The notes beneath the pieces are model-generated. The model worked only from the letters and a program-made list of their open reading frames with translations, was not told where the DNA came from and searched no databases. Below are positions 44,067-55,171 of a stretch of 64,000 nt of DNA, piece by piece. The position numbers were made by a program, and so were the translations under genes. This DNA comes from Leptodactylus fallax (lineage: Eukaryota > Chordata > Amphibia > Anura > Leptodactylidae), in NCBI GenBank assembly GCA_947044405.1, contig CAMRHE010000505.1, forward strand, positions 310,001 to 374,000, in the 5' to 3' direction. How positions within the stretch are numbered: position 1 is the first letter of the stretch; every line of letters begins with the position of its first letter.

Positions 44067-44604
44067 TAATAATTCATAGGTCATAATCCTCAAAAGTTTT
44101 GGGGTTCTGCCGAACCCAAAATTTTTGTAACATTTGCACCAAACACCATAGGGGACATAATAGTGTGTGCAGGGGCCACTGTGGGACATTATACTGTGTG
44201 AAGAGGCTGCTATGGGACATTACACCTTGTGAAAGGGCCACTATGGTACATTATATATTCATATAGATATATATCAGTGAATTATGTCAGTGGGTATATA
44301 GATGAGACATTTGAGGAAAGGATATGATGGGTTAGAAGATGGTCATGTAGTCCTCCATATGTTGCAGCCATGTATAACTAAGACTAAGTTCACAACTGCA
44401 CCGGAGTATCCAGAAACTACTGAAAATCGGCGAAGACAAAAGTCCTGCATGGAGATATTTTCTTTCTGCCAATTTCAAGAGGATATTTCCCGTTCTCTGG
44501 CACCCATGGTTTTATATACTACTGGAAAGCTGACAGGGCGTTGAATATGTTGAGTACGTGCTCAGGTGCTGGAGATATTGGTGCAGTTAGTTTCTGCACA
44601 GAAA
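44067..44604. other. Repeat-derived non-coding DNA
   Basis: Around 44150-44250 there is a short tandem of GGGCCACTGTGGGACATTAT-type units, about 30 bp. The segment 44385-44600 (CTACTGGAAAGCTGACAGGG ... GTGCTGGAGATATTGG) resembles 59690-59830 (CTAGAAAGCCGACGGTGCGC ... GAGCTGGAGATATCGG), so both belong to one dispersed repeat. No gene seen. Confidence 0.45.
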
Positions 44605-46188
44605 CAGTGGGGAAAAAAGTATTTAGTCAGCCACCAATTGTGCAAGTTCTCCCACTTATAAAGATGAGGCCGGCCTGTAATTGTCATCATAGGTAGACCT
44701 CAACTATTAGAGACAAAATGAGAAAACAAATCCAGGAAATCACATTGTCTGATTTTTAAAGAATCTATTTGCAAATTATGGTGGAAAATAAGTATTTGGT
44801 CACCTACAAACAAGCAAGACCTGTAACTTCTTCTTTAAGAGGCTCCTCTGTCCTCCACTCATTACCTGTTGTAATGGCTCCTGTGTGACATTGTTATCAG
44901 TATAAAAGACTCCTGTCCACAACCTCAAACAGTCACACTCCAAACTCCACTATGGTGAAGACCAAAGAGCTGTGGAAGGACCAGAAACAAAATGGTAGCC
45001 CTGCACCAGGCTGGGAAGACTGAATCTGCAATAGGCAAGCAGCTTGGTATGAAGAAATCACCTGTGGGAGCAATAATTAGAAAATGGAAGACATACAAGA
45101 CCACTGATAATCTCCCTCCATCAGGGGCTCCACGCAAGATCTCACCCCGTGGGGTCAAAATGATCACAAGAACGGTGAGCAAAAATCCCAGAACCACACG
45201 GGGAGACCTAGTGACTAACCTGCGGAAAGCAGGCACTAACGTAACAAAGGCTACCGTCAGTAACACACTACGCCGCCAGGGACTCAGATCCTGCAGTGCC
45301 AGACGTGTCCCCCTGCTTAAGCCAGTACATATCTGGGCCCATCTGAAGTTTGCTACAGAGCATTTGGATGTTCCAGAAGAGTATTGGGAGAATGTCATAT
45401 GGTCAGATGAAACCAAAGTAGAACTGTTTGGTAGAAACACAACTCGTGGTGTTTGGAGGAGAGTGAATGCTGAGTTGCATCCAAAGAACACCAAACCTAC
45501 TGTGAAGCATGGGGGGGGGCAACATCAGGCTTTGGGGCTGTTTCTCTGCAAAGGGACCAGGACGACTGATCCTTGTACATAAAAGAATGAATGGGGCCAT
45601 GTATGGTGAGATTTTAAGTGCAAACCTCCTTCCATCAGCAAGGGCATTGAAGATGAAACGTGGCTGGGTCTTTCAGCATGACAATGATCCCAAGCACACT
45701 GCCAGGGCAACGAAGGAGCGGCTTCGTAAGAAGCATTTCAAGGTCCTGGAGTGGCCTAGCCAGTCTCCAGATCTCAACCCCATAGAAAACCTTTGGAGGG
45801 AGTTGAAAGTCCGTGTTGCCCAGCGACAGCCCCAAAACATCCCTGCTCTAGAGGAGATCTGCATGGAGGAATGGGCCAACATACCAGCAACAGTGTGTGC
45901 CAACCTTGTGAGGACTTACAGAAAACGTTTCACCTCTGTCATTGCCAACAAAGGAGATAGAACAAAGTATTGAGATGAACTTTTGTTATTAGCCAAATAC
46001 TTATTTTCCACCATAATTTGCAAATAAATTCTTAAAAAATCAGACAATGTGATTTTCTGGATTTGTTTTCTCATTTTGTCCCTCATAGTTGAGGTCTACC
46101 TATGATGACAATTACAGGCCGGCCTCATCTTTATAAGTGGGAGAACTTGCACAATTGGTGGCTGACTAAATACTTTTTTTCCCCACTG
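44605..46188 (+). mobile_element. Tc1-like transposon (family 3, copy 1)
   Basis: A 1.58-kb element with ends CAGTGGGGAAAAAAGTATTT and its inverse. TA follows the right end (46189-46190), while the left flank is AA, so one side of the TA duplication has mutated. The terminal repeats are long, including the block GGCCGGCCTGTAATTGTCAT at both ends. A close deletion derivative is at 60867-61803. Confidence 0.94.
44952..45973 (+). pseudogene. Tc1-like transposase, two small lesions
   Basis: The ATG at 44952 opens [13 protein letters not shown] but runs into a frameshift (about two bases short near 44980). From 44992 the frame is open: [11 protein letters not shown], the GAPRKISPRG hinge, WSDETKVELFGRN with the first Asp, up to KHGGG near 45520. 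There a run of nine Gs is one base too long. The remaining frame (45509-45973) holds [27 protein letters not shown] and a normal end at GDRTKY. All three catalytic residues are present. Only the two indels inactivate it, so it is younger than the other Tc1 copies. Confidence 0.92.
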
Positions 46189-46601
46189 TAGGTAGTATAT
46201 CTTTATCCTCCATATTACTACCATTCACCTAGGGTAATATCCGTATCCCTATATACCCACTTATATATTATTTAGAAGGGCTATTTTACCCAGTGTTGCA
46301 CATGATCTGGTAATGGAGGTAGTGACTGATACACCACCCACTTGCTGGATCCCACACACCACAATGAGGTTTCTCTGGGAGAAAGTGCCTCATTGTTCTC
46401 TATGTACTGCAGTGTCACCGTCCTCTTGGCTAGTAGACTCCCATTTACATAGACACTAACTGAACTTATATTGTTGGAACAGGTAGCTAAATGGATTTGG
46501 ATAAACAAACCAACAAAATCTTGACAATATTCACCATATTATATGTGAATACACTATGTAGTAAAATTTCATGGTTGTACAGTATAGGATATAGCAATAT
46601 A
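46189..46601. other. Short shared repeat, otherwise unique
   Basis: 46189-46310 is the reverse complement of 60745-60866 (for instance TAGGGTAATATCCGTATCCC), and in both places a family-3 Tc1 element sits at the same edge. Beyond it I recognise nothing. A minus-strand 75-codon frame at 46281-46508 has no known motif. Confidence 0.6.
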
Positions 46602-47840
46602 CAGTGCCTTGAGAAAGTATTCGGCCCCCTTGAACTTTTCAACCTTTTGCCACATTTCAGGCTTCAAACATAAGGATATAAAATTTTAATTTTTTGGTGA
46701 AGAATCAACAACAAGTGGGACACAATTGTGAAGTGGAACGAAATTTATTGGATATTTTAAACTTTTGTAAAAAATAAAAAAACTGAAAAGTGGGGCGTGC
46801 AATATTATTCGGCCCCCTTAAGTTAATACTTTGTAGCGACACCTTTTGCTGCGATTACAGCTGCAAGTCGCTTGGGGTATGTCTCTATCGGTTTTGCACA
46901 TGGAGAGACTGAAATTCTTGCCCATTCTTCCTTGGAAAACAGCTGGAGCTCAGTGAGGTTGGATGGAGAGCGTTTGTGAACAGCAGTTTTCAGCTCTTTC
47001 CACAGATTCTCGATTGGATTCAGGTCTGGACTGTGACTTGGCCATTCTAACACCTGGATACGTTTATTTGGGAACCATTCCATTGTAGATTTTGCTTTAT
47101 GTTTGGGATCATTGTCTTGTTGGAAGATAAATCTCCGTCCCAGTCTCAGGTCTTTTGCAGACTCCAACAGGTTTTCTTCCAGAATGGTCCTGTATTTGGC
47201 TCCATCCATCTTCCCATCAATTTTAACCATCTTCCCTCTCCCTGCTGAAGAAAAGCAGGCCCAAACCATGATGCTGCCACCACCATGTGTGACAGTGGGG
47301 ATGGTGTGTTCAGGGTGATGAGCTGTGTTGCTTTTACGCCAAACATATCGTTTTGCATTGTGGCCAAAAAGTTGGATTTTGGTTTCATCTGACCAGAGCA
47401 CCTTCTTCCCCATGTTTGGTGTGTCTCCCAGGTGGCTTGTGGCAAACTTTAAACGAGACTTTTTATGGATATCTTAGAGAAATGGCTTTCTTCTTGCCAC
47501 TCTTCCATAAAGGCCAGATTTGTGCAGTGTACGACTGATTGTTGTCCTATGGACAGACTCTCCCACCTCAGCTGTAGATCTCTGCAGTTCATCCAGAGTG
47601 ATCATGGGCCTCTTGGCTGCATCTCTGATCAGTCTTCTCCTTGTTTGAGATGAAAGTTTAGAGGGACGGCCGGGTCTTGGTAGATTTGCAGTGGTCTGAT
47701 ACTTCTTCCATTTCAATATGATCGCTTGCACAGTGCTCCTTGGGATGTTTAAAGTTTGGGAAATCTTTTTGTATCCAAATCCAGCTTTAAACTTCTCCAC
47801 AACAGTATCACAGACCTGCCTGGTGTGTTCCTTGGTCTTC
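46602..47840 (-). mobile_element. Tc1-like transposon, truncated at the NLR junction (family 2, copy 3)
   Basis: The left end CAGTGCCTTGAGAAAGTATT follows TA. The minus-strand transposase has one stop (TAA at 47476-47474, where copy 2 has a Lys codon) and otherwise runs from about 47838 to the stop at 46823. The catalytic motifs WSDETKIQLF, QQDNDPKHKA and LNPIENLW are all intact. The element stops at 47840, at the beginning of the transposase gene. Its right inverted repeat and leader are missing and NLR coding sequence follows directly. Confidence 0.93.
46823..47840 (-). pseudogene. Tc1-like transposase with one nonsense codon
   Basis: Reads KTKEHTRQVCDTVVEKFKA, the two helix-turn-helix parts, then FL and a TAA. 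It continues in the same frame as DIHKKSRLKFATSHLG through all three catalytic positions to the stop at 46823. The ATG is lost, because the junction with NLR sequence falls at the start codon. No frameshift is seen in this copy. Confidence 0.88.
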
Positions 47841-48879
47841 TGTCCTAATGACCAGTCGTCCAACCAGACTAGCACCAATTGAGCGTACAGTTTTCCAGAG
47901 AATAGTAGAAATCACTGGGTTTCTTCCAGAAGAACGACAGATTTACTTTGAGAATTTCTTCTCCAACCCTGAACTGTCAGAAAAGGCTTTTACTTATGTG
48001 AAGCAGAATGAGACCTTGTACACGTTCTGTTACCTCCCCGTCCTACTGCTGGATCATCTGTACTGTATTATCCAGGAGCTTCCAGACAACAAGTAGTGAC
48101 CAGCAGGTGACATTATTACCCAGAACAGTGACACAGCTCTTTGCCATATTTGTCGCCAACATTCTGTCCAATCACAGCCTGGAGAAAAGTGACGCTCAGA
48201 AGATCCTGCAGTCCATTGGATGGATGGCAGAACATGGAGTCATGAATCATAGGACTGTTTTTGATGATCGAGATCTGGATTCTTTCAATGTGGACAATAA
48301 GTCAAAGCTCTTATCAAGTTTTCTGATGGAATCGGAGGAGCCTGTGACCTATTCCTTCTTACATCTCACTGTTCAGGAATTCTTCTCTGCCTTGGTCCAT
48401 TATATTAATTATTCTCCTGAGAAGTTACAGAAATCACTAGAAGAAGCCAAATCCTATCCTGATGGACGTGGTGAGATGTTCCTCCGTTTCCTGTGTGGTC
48501 TATCAGACACCTCCACCAGGTCAATACTAACTGGATACCTGGACAAACAAGCAGCTCAGACTTCCAGAGATGTTATCACTTGGCTGAAGAACTTCATTCT
48601 AGAAGAAAAGAGGCCAATGGAAAGTGAAGATAAGAAGCAACGTCTTCTTAGGAAATTCTTCTGTTTGAGACCCGGAATAAGGCTCTAGTGCTGGAATCGT
48701 TACAATCATACAGAAGATTTGACCTTTCTGATGTTCACATCAGCTCTAGACTGTACAGTGTTAGCTTTCATCATGGAAACCTGCACAAATATAGAAAAAC
48801 TCAGTCTATTGGGATGTTCCTTAAACACTGAAGGATTAGAGAGACTTTCACCAGGGTTACATAATCTGCAGGATCTGAG
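47841..48879 (+). pseudogene. NLR NACHT / winged-helix exon, truncated and frameshifted
   Basis: This is the 3' part of a large NACHT exon. It opens at MTSRPTRLAPIERTVFQ, which is the sensor-1 TSRP motif of NACHT ATPases. Walker A, Walker B and everything upstream are gone, replaced by a Tc1 element. A helical part follows (FFSNPELSEKAFTYVKQN), then the winged-helix and HD2 regions with QLFAIFVANILSNHSLEKS, IGWMAEHGVM and the NLRP-typical YSFLHLTVQEFFSALVHY. There is a one-base insertion near 48031 (CTCCCC), a second shift near 48660 and a third near 48742. After that the frame reads ETCTNIEKLSLLGCS and LERLSPGLHNLQDL, the pre-LRR/first LRR. The donor CTGAG|GTAAAT at 48879/48880 is phase 2 and fits the LRR exons downstream. 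As it stands it cannot make an NTPase. Confidence 0.9.
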
Positions 48880-49370
48880 GTAAATACTAATTATATTTTA
48901 TCTATCTGTGGTATTAAGGTTCTGACAAACATCTGATAATCTTATTGTGTTATACATCATGTCTGTTAGTACGGGTCCTTTATGTAGTAGATGGGGTCAG
49001 ATTCCTGTGGTGATGTTATTGAGGACTGGGCTGAGCAGTAGATGGAGGATCTTGTAGATATAAATGCAGATCTACAATATTTCATGTGTTATATATATTT
49101 ATAGATCACCATAAAGGACCTACAATAAGAAATGTATAGAAGGAGCTTTAGAGTAAATTACAGATGTGGAAGCATTTCTCTATCTTCTATACTGATATAT
49201 AACTGCTTGACGTTATATCCTGAGGCTGCACTACTGAGAAGATGTGACGGGTTCTTTAGATATCAGGTGCAGGGTTCTTGTGAAGATCTTGTGTCAAACC
49301 AACTTAATATGCACATCAATATCTACAACCTGACTATCTTGTGTAGGGTAATATGTGAACATCCCACATT

Positions 49371-49401
<31 letters not shown>

Positions 49402-49493
49402 GTATTATTAGCATTATTTTGTTATAATTTTCCACTTGTCTCCTAATTTGTTTATTTCATCCAAATCTTCTGTTATTGGAGGCCCTGTAGTTT
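48880..49493 (+). other. NLR intron, start
   Basis: Unique-looking intronic sequence with a TTA microsatellite at about 49370-49418. No additional exon found. It leads into the TTAA-ended repeat. Confidence 0.5.
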
Positions 49494-52400
49494 AACCCCT
49501 TAAGGACACAGCCCAAAAGTGCATTAAGGACCAGGCCTCATTTTTCTAAACTGTCATATGTCACTTTGTATTGCAATAACTTTGAGACACTTTAACTTAC
49601 ACAAGTGATTGAGATTGTTTTCTCGTGACACATTGTACTTCATGTTAGTGGTAAACACTAATCAATATTTTTTGTATTTATTTATAAAAAAATAGCAAAT
49701 TTGATGGAAATTTGTAAAAAATCGCAATTTTCAAAATGTGAAATGCTCTGCTTTTCAAACAGATAGTCATACCACCCAGATACATAAATATGTATCATAT
49801 TTATGTATCTCTGCTTTATATCAGCATCATCTTTTAATTGTCATTTAATTTATTTTGGACGTTACAAGAAAATTTCTAAAACTGATTTTTTAGGGACCAC
49901 TTCAGTTCTAAAGGGGATTATAAAGGTCTAATTATTAGAAACACCCCATAGATCACCCCATTTTCAAAACTGCACCACTCAAATAATTCAAAACAGCATT
50001 TGGGAAGTTTGTTAACCCTTTAAGCATTTCACGGAAATTAAAACAATTTAGACATTTCATTTTTTTTCTATAATACATTCATTTAGCCCTAAAATTAACA
50101 CATTCACAAAGGGTTAAAGGAGAAAATGCTTCTCCCAGTTTGTTATACAATTTCTCCAGAGCACAGAAATCCCCCACATGTGGGTGTAAAATGATGTTTG
50201 GTCACATGCACAGAAGGAAAGGAGCGACACTGGGGGTATGAAAAGCAGATTTTGCTGGAATAGTTTTCAGGTGTCTCATTTGCAAAGCCACTAGAGTACC
50301 AATACAATGGAAACCACCCAAAAGTGACCCCATTTTGGAAACTACACCCCTCACAGAATTCATCAAGGGGTATAGTGAGCATTTTGGCCCGACAGCCATT
50401 TCACAGATTTTATTAACATTGGGATGTATAAATGGAAAATTACTAAAATTTCACTTTATCCCCAAAGTTTTCATTTTAACAAGGGGTTAAAGGAGAAAAA
50501 GCACCCCCCAGTTTGTTAAACAATTGCTCATGAACACAGCAATACCCCATATGTGGTAGTAATCTGCTGTATGGATACTTGGCAGGGCTCAGAATGGAAG
50601 GAGCCCTATTTGGCCTTTGGAGAGCAGATTTTGCTAGAATAGTTTTCGGGTGCCATGTCGCATTTGCAGAGCCCCCAAAGTACCAATACAGTGGAAACCC
50701 CAAAAAGTGACTTCATTTTGGAAACTACATCCCTCACAGAACATATCAAGGGATATAATGAGAAGTTAGACCCTACAGCTGTTTCACAGATTTTATTAAC
50801 ATTGGGACATGAAAATGAAAAATTACTTTTTTTTCCAATAAAACGTCAATTTAGCCCCAAATTTTTTATTTTCACAAGAGGATAAAGGAAAAAAAGCTCC
50901 CCAAAGTTTGTAAAATAATTTCTCCTAAACACGACAATACCCCATATGTAGTTGCAAACTGCTGTATGGGTACATGGTGGGGCTCAGAATGGAAAGAGCG
51001 CTATTTGGCTTTTGAAGGGCAGATTTTGCTGGAATAGTTTTCAGATGTCATGTCGCATTTGCAGAGCCCCTAAAGTACCAATATAATGGAAACTCCCAAA
51101 AAGTGACCCCATTTTAGAAACTATGCCACTCAAGGAATTTATCAAGTGGTATTATCAATTTGAGCCCAAAAGTGCATTTCAGGGTTCTGCAATAGTGTAA
51201 TGGTGTCCAAAAACCAAACCATCCAAATCTGTTATCTAAAAACCAAATATCGCTCCTTCCCTTCTGTGCCCGGCTGTGCCCAAACAGCAGTTTATACCAC
51301 ATATGACATTAAGTACATTATCCTGGGTACACCAGTGTAATACATGTGGCATAAACTGCAGTTTGGGCACACAGTAGGGCGCAGAAGGCAAGGAGCACTA
51401 TGTGGCTTTTGCAGTGCAGATTTAGTTGTTTGGTATCTGGACGCCATCTCATGTTTACAGTAAAGTGGAATCCACAAAGGAGTGACCCCGTTTTGAAACT
51501 GCACCCCTTAAAGAATTTTTCAGGGGGTGTAATAAGCATTAGTATCCCAGACGTGACTGCACAGCGGATGGTGAAGAGTGAATATGTAAGCTGTGCGGAG
51601 TACATTGGGAGCACCAAATTCCCCAGCAAGACTGGTATTGCTTTTTACCTTTTAATTTTTTTTTCCACGCAGTGTACAGCATAAGTAACATGTTACCTTT
51701 ATTCTGCAGGTCGGTATGATTACTGCGAAACCTCACTTATATTGTCTTTTATGCATTACTAGTTTTGTAGAACGAAAAACCATTTGGGGAAAGAAATCAA
51801 TTATTCTTGCATCGCCATCTTCTGAAATGTGTAGCTTTTTTTTTTTTCGGTTGACAGAGTTGGTTGAGGGCTTATTTTTTGCGGGACAACCTGTGCTTTT
51901 TATTGGTACTGTTTTGGGGTACATATGACTTTTTGATCACTTTTTATAGCATTTTTTTAAGGCAAGATGGCAAAAAAAATCATTATTTCTTTGCTTGATT
52001 AATTAATTAATTAATTTTATGTTTTCATACACTTCACTTCTTTTTTTTTTTCAACTTTTTTTTTTTTTACTTTTTAGTGATGTCCCACTAGGGGACTTGA
52101 ACCAGCGATACACTGATCGTGTATTGCAGTCTATATAGAAAGTCAGTCTATGCAGACTTCCAGAGGTCCCGGCAGGATCAACCAGGTACTGGTGGCTCCA
52201 GGCGGCCTGGGGTCACTGGCCAGACCGCGGGAGGTGCCAGGGGCGGCGGCAACATGGCGGAAACCCTTGTTTGACCACGTCATCCAAGGGGTTTAAACCC
52301 CGATCAAAGCGGGGGTTAAGGAGCAGTGTGTTAGCTGTCAGTTACAGCTTACACCCACTCCTGATGCCGCCCGCACTTTCACTTTCACTTACAAAACACC

Positions 52401-52640
52401 TAAGATTCCGCGGTTGCTATTGACCTTGGCATCTTAAGGGTTAAACAGCGGGGATCGGTGTTATCACCGTCCCCGCTGTTGGAGTGGGAGCCTGGCTGCC
52501 AGATATATCTGGGCTCCTGTGGTTATCGCACGGGCTCTGCTTCTGAGCCTGCACAATCACCGTCACGTACATGTACGTGGGAATGCAGTAAATAACCACA
52601 TTCCCTGACGTACATTTACGTGAAAATGCGTTAAGGGGAT
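49494..52640. mobile_element. TTAA-ended repeat element with internal ~370-bp tandem
   Basis: The left end reads TTAACCCCTTAAGGACAC. The right end, inverted, reads TTATCCCCTTAACGCATTTT. Short inverted termini with TTAA suggest a non-autonomous DNA transposon, possibly piggyBac-related; this is inference. Between about 50100 and 51560 a unit of 370-395 bp recurs three to four times with growing divergence. Landmarks are AGGGGTTAAAGGAGAAAA, the GCAGATTTTGCTGGAATAGT block and AAAGTGACCCCATTTTGGAA. The right part (51840-52140) is the same frog-type repeat hinted at in 640-1040. No protein-coding capacity. Confidence 0.65.
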
Positions 52641-52777
52641 AATTTGTACCTAATCTTATCATGTGTTGTACTGTCTGCTGAGCTGTATAACTGATCCTAT
52701 GATGTGTGTCACTGTCCGCTGAAATGGGTGAAATTCTACCATGAGTAATACTGTCTGCTGAATTGTATCCAAGCCTA
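52641..52777 (+). repeat. NLR-intron tandem remnant (left part)
   Basis: About three degenerate ~45-bp units (CCTATGATGTGTGTCACTGT, GTACTGTCTGCTGAGCTG). The same tract resumes at 59875-59960, upstream of the LRR exon, with TCATGTGTGATACTGTCTGC. The sequence between the two parts is a pile of insertions. Confidence 0.65.
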
Positions 52778-52982
52778 CTAAGAATAATAATAATAATAAT
52801 AGTCCTTTAATAGTCCCACAATGGGGAAATTCAGAGTGTTACAGCAGCAAAGATAAGCAGATACAAATACAAATACAACATGTACAGGAATGTTCCAAGG
52901 TAAGAGGCATTACACTGATAGCAGACAGACAGATAGGAAGTAGCAGAGGAGGGGGGGGGGGGATTTAACAGGGAGAGATATT

Positions 52983-54386
52983 TCAGTTCTCTGTGTGTAA
53001 TGATCTCCGCTTAGGTCGGTGTTGGTTGTACAGCCTAACCGCGGTGGGGAGGAAAGACTTCCGATAGCGCTCCTTCTCACACTTAGGGTGGAGCAGTCGG
53101 TCACTGACAGTACTGCCCAGCGCGATCACAGTCTCATGCATGGGATGGGACTTCTTCTTCTGCATGGAGCTCACCACGGATAGTATCCTATTGTCACCCA
53201 CCACCTGCACTGGGTCCAGTGGGCTCCCCAGGACAGAGCTGGCCCTTCTAATCAGCTTGTCAAGTTTTTTTCTGTCCCTGGTTGATATACTGCTCCCCCA
53301 GCAGGCCACTCCAAGGAAGATGGCTGATGCCACTACCGAGTTGAAGAAAGTCATAATAAGCGCCCCCTGGACTCCAAAGGCTCTCAGCCTCCTAAGCAGG
53401 TAGAGCCTGCTGTGGCCCTTCCTGTACAGGGCCTCCATATGATCTGCCCAGTCCAGCTTATTATTAAGGAGCAAACCCAGGTACTTATAGGTGTTCACAA
53501 TCTCAATGCCCATCCCCAGAATCTCAACTGGTTTAGGAGGGCATCTGCATTTACAGAAGTCCACCACCATCTCCTTGGTCTTCCCCACGTTAATCTTCAG
53601 GTGGTTCCGGTGGCACCAGTCCACAAAAACCCGGTTCAGTTCTCTGTACTCCCTGTCATCATTGTCTGTGATGAGACCTACTATTGCAGAGTCATCAGAA
53701 TACTTCTGTAGGTAACAGCTAGATGAGTTGCACCTAAAATCTGCAGTGTACAGTGTGAAGAGGAAAGGGGCGAGAACCGTACCCTGAGGTACCCCCATAT
53801 TACAGATCACGGTATCTGACACACAGTCTTGGGCTCTCACGTATTGAGGTCGATTTGTGAGGTAGTCTAGGATCCAGTTGGAGAGGTGGTGGTCCACTCC
53901 AGCAAGGCCCAGCTTGTCCCTCAGTAACCTGGGCTGTATGGTGTTAAAAGCACTGGAGAAATCAAAGAACATTATTCTCACCGTGTTCCCTGGTTTCTCC
54001 AGGTGAGACAGAGCCCTGTGCAGAAGGTGGATGATGGCATCATCTACCCCAATGCCCGGCCAATAAGCAAACTGGAGAGGGTCCATAGTGGGGCTCACTG
54101 GAGGGCGGAGATGTGTGAGAACCAATCTCGCCAAGATCTTCATCAGGTGGGATGTCAGTGCTACAGGTCTGTAGTCGTTGAGGTCCATAGGGTGAGGTTT
54201 CTTTGGAACTGGTACCACACAAGAAGATTTCCATAATTCAGGGACTATTTCCTGCCTCAGGCTCATATTATACATATATGTAATTATACCACACAGCTGG
54301 TCCCCGCATGTCTTAATTAGCCTTGCACTGATGTCATCTGGCCCTGCGGCTTTCCTCGCCTTGATCTTTTTCATCTCCTTCCTCAC
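52983..54386 (-). pseudogene. LINE reverse transcriptase fragment
   Basis: A 467-codon open frame. Motifs: KARKAAGPDDISARLIK, DYRPVALTSHLMKILARLV, FDFSSAFNTIQP (residues 141-152, catalytic Asp), GVPQGTVLAPFLFTLYTAD (198 on), YSDDSAIVGL (229-238, catalytic pair), HLKINVGKTKEMVVDF, and a C-terminal region with RRASSVLGSPLDPVQVVG and KERYRKSFLPTAVRLYN. The RT core looks complete. The upstream coding sequence is broken by a frameshift near 54420, and the endonuclease is mostly missing. Confidence 0.9.
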
Positions 54387-54446
54387 CTGGGCCCGTGTGA
54401 AGGTCAGACTGTGGTCAGATAAAGACGGATTTCTGGATTTACTGGT

Positions 54447-55130
54447 CTATTGGGAAGTAGCCGCATGGGGTGAAGTAATTGTGGTGAGGGGAGCTGAAGG
54501 ACATGCTGGGGTGGGAGGAGCTGGTGTGTGATCAAATCTGTTGAAGAATAGGTTTAGTTCATTAAGCCAATTAACATCTGCCTCTATCTGGCAGCCAGAC
54601 TGTTTATGACCCGAAATTGACTTAAGCCCCTCCCAGACCCCCCTTATGTCTTTTCTTTCCATTTGCTTTTCCATCTTCTCCTTATAACTGGCTTTTCCCT
54701 GCCTGATTTGATGCTTCAGCTCCTTTTGTACTTCCCTCAACCCCTCCTTATCTCTTGTCCTGAATGCCATCTTTTTCTCCTTAAGTAGTGTTTTTATATC
54801 AGAGTTAATCCATGGTTTGTTGTTGGAGAAGCACCTCACCACTTTTGTTGGTACTGTGTTGTCCACACAAAAATTAATGTAGTCCGTTATGCAGTGTGTG
54901 AGTCCTTCTATATCTTCTCCATAAGAATCCTGCAGAACTTCCCATGCGGTTGTGTCAAAACAATCCCTCAGAGCCTCAGGGCTGATGAGTTATATGCCTC
55001 CCTCGCGTTGGCAAAGAACAAGTCCAGTGTTTTGTTGTCTCTTGTGTGGCAGGTTACATACTGTGTGAAACTGGGCAGTGTGGATGATGGATGATGGAGA
55101 GGCATGGTTGAAGTCTCCCGACACCAGAAA
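54447..55130 (-). pseudogene. LINE endonuclease C-end and linker
   Basis: A 139-codon frame (54866-54447) with NKPWINSDIKTLLKEKKMA and a basic linker (RQGKASYKEKMEKQMERKD) matches the segment between endonuclease and RT in L2/CR1-type proteins. Farther upstream, partial frames include GDFN (an endonuclease motif) but contain at least one stop. It is continuous with the RT fragment apart from a frameshift. Confidence 0.75.
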
Positions 55131-55171
55131 GAGAGCCTGGGGGTGTTTCAACTGCAAATGGCAAATGTGTG

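Larger units (their letters stand above)
52778..55150 (-). mobile_element. L2/CR1-type LINE, 5'-truncated
   Basis: A non-LTR retrotransposon on the minus strand, about 2.4 kb. The 3' end (left) is an AAT-type microsatellite (52787-52802) next to an 'ATTTCCCCATTGTGGGAC' block, as in several fish and amphibian L2/Rex1/CR1-like LINEs. The 5' end (right) starts inside the endonuclease at a VSGDFN motif near 55115. The exact clade is uncertain. Confidence 0.85.

Noticed and set aside
48008..48688. 226-codon frame at 48008-48688 as a separate gene
   Set aside because: Its real content starts only after the first dozen residues and is the continuation of the NLR exon after a one-base shift.
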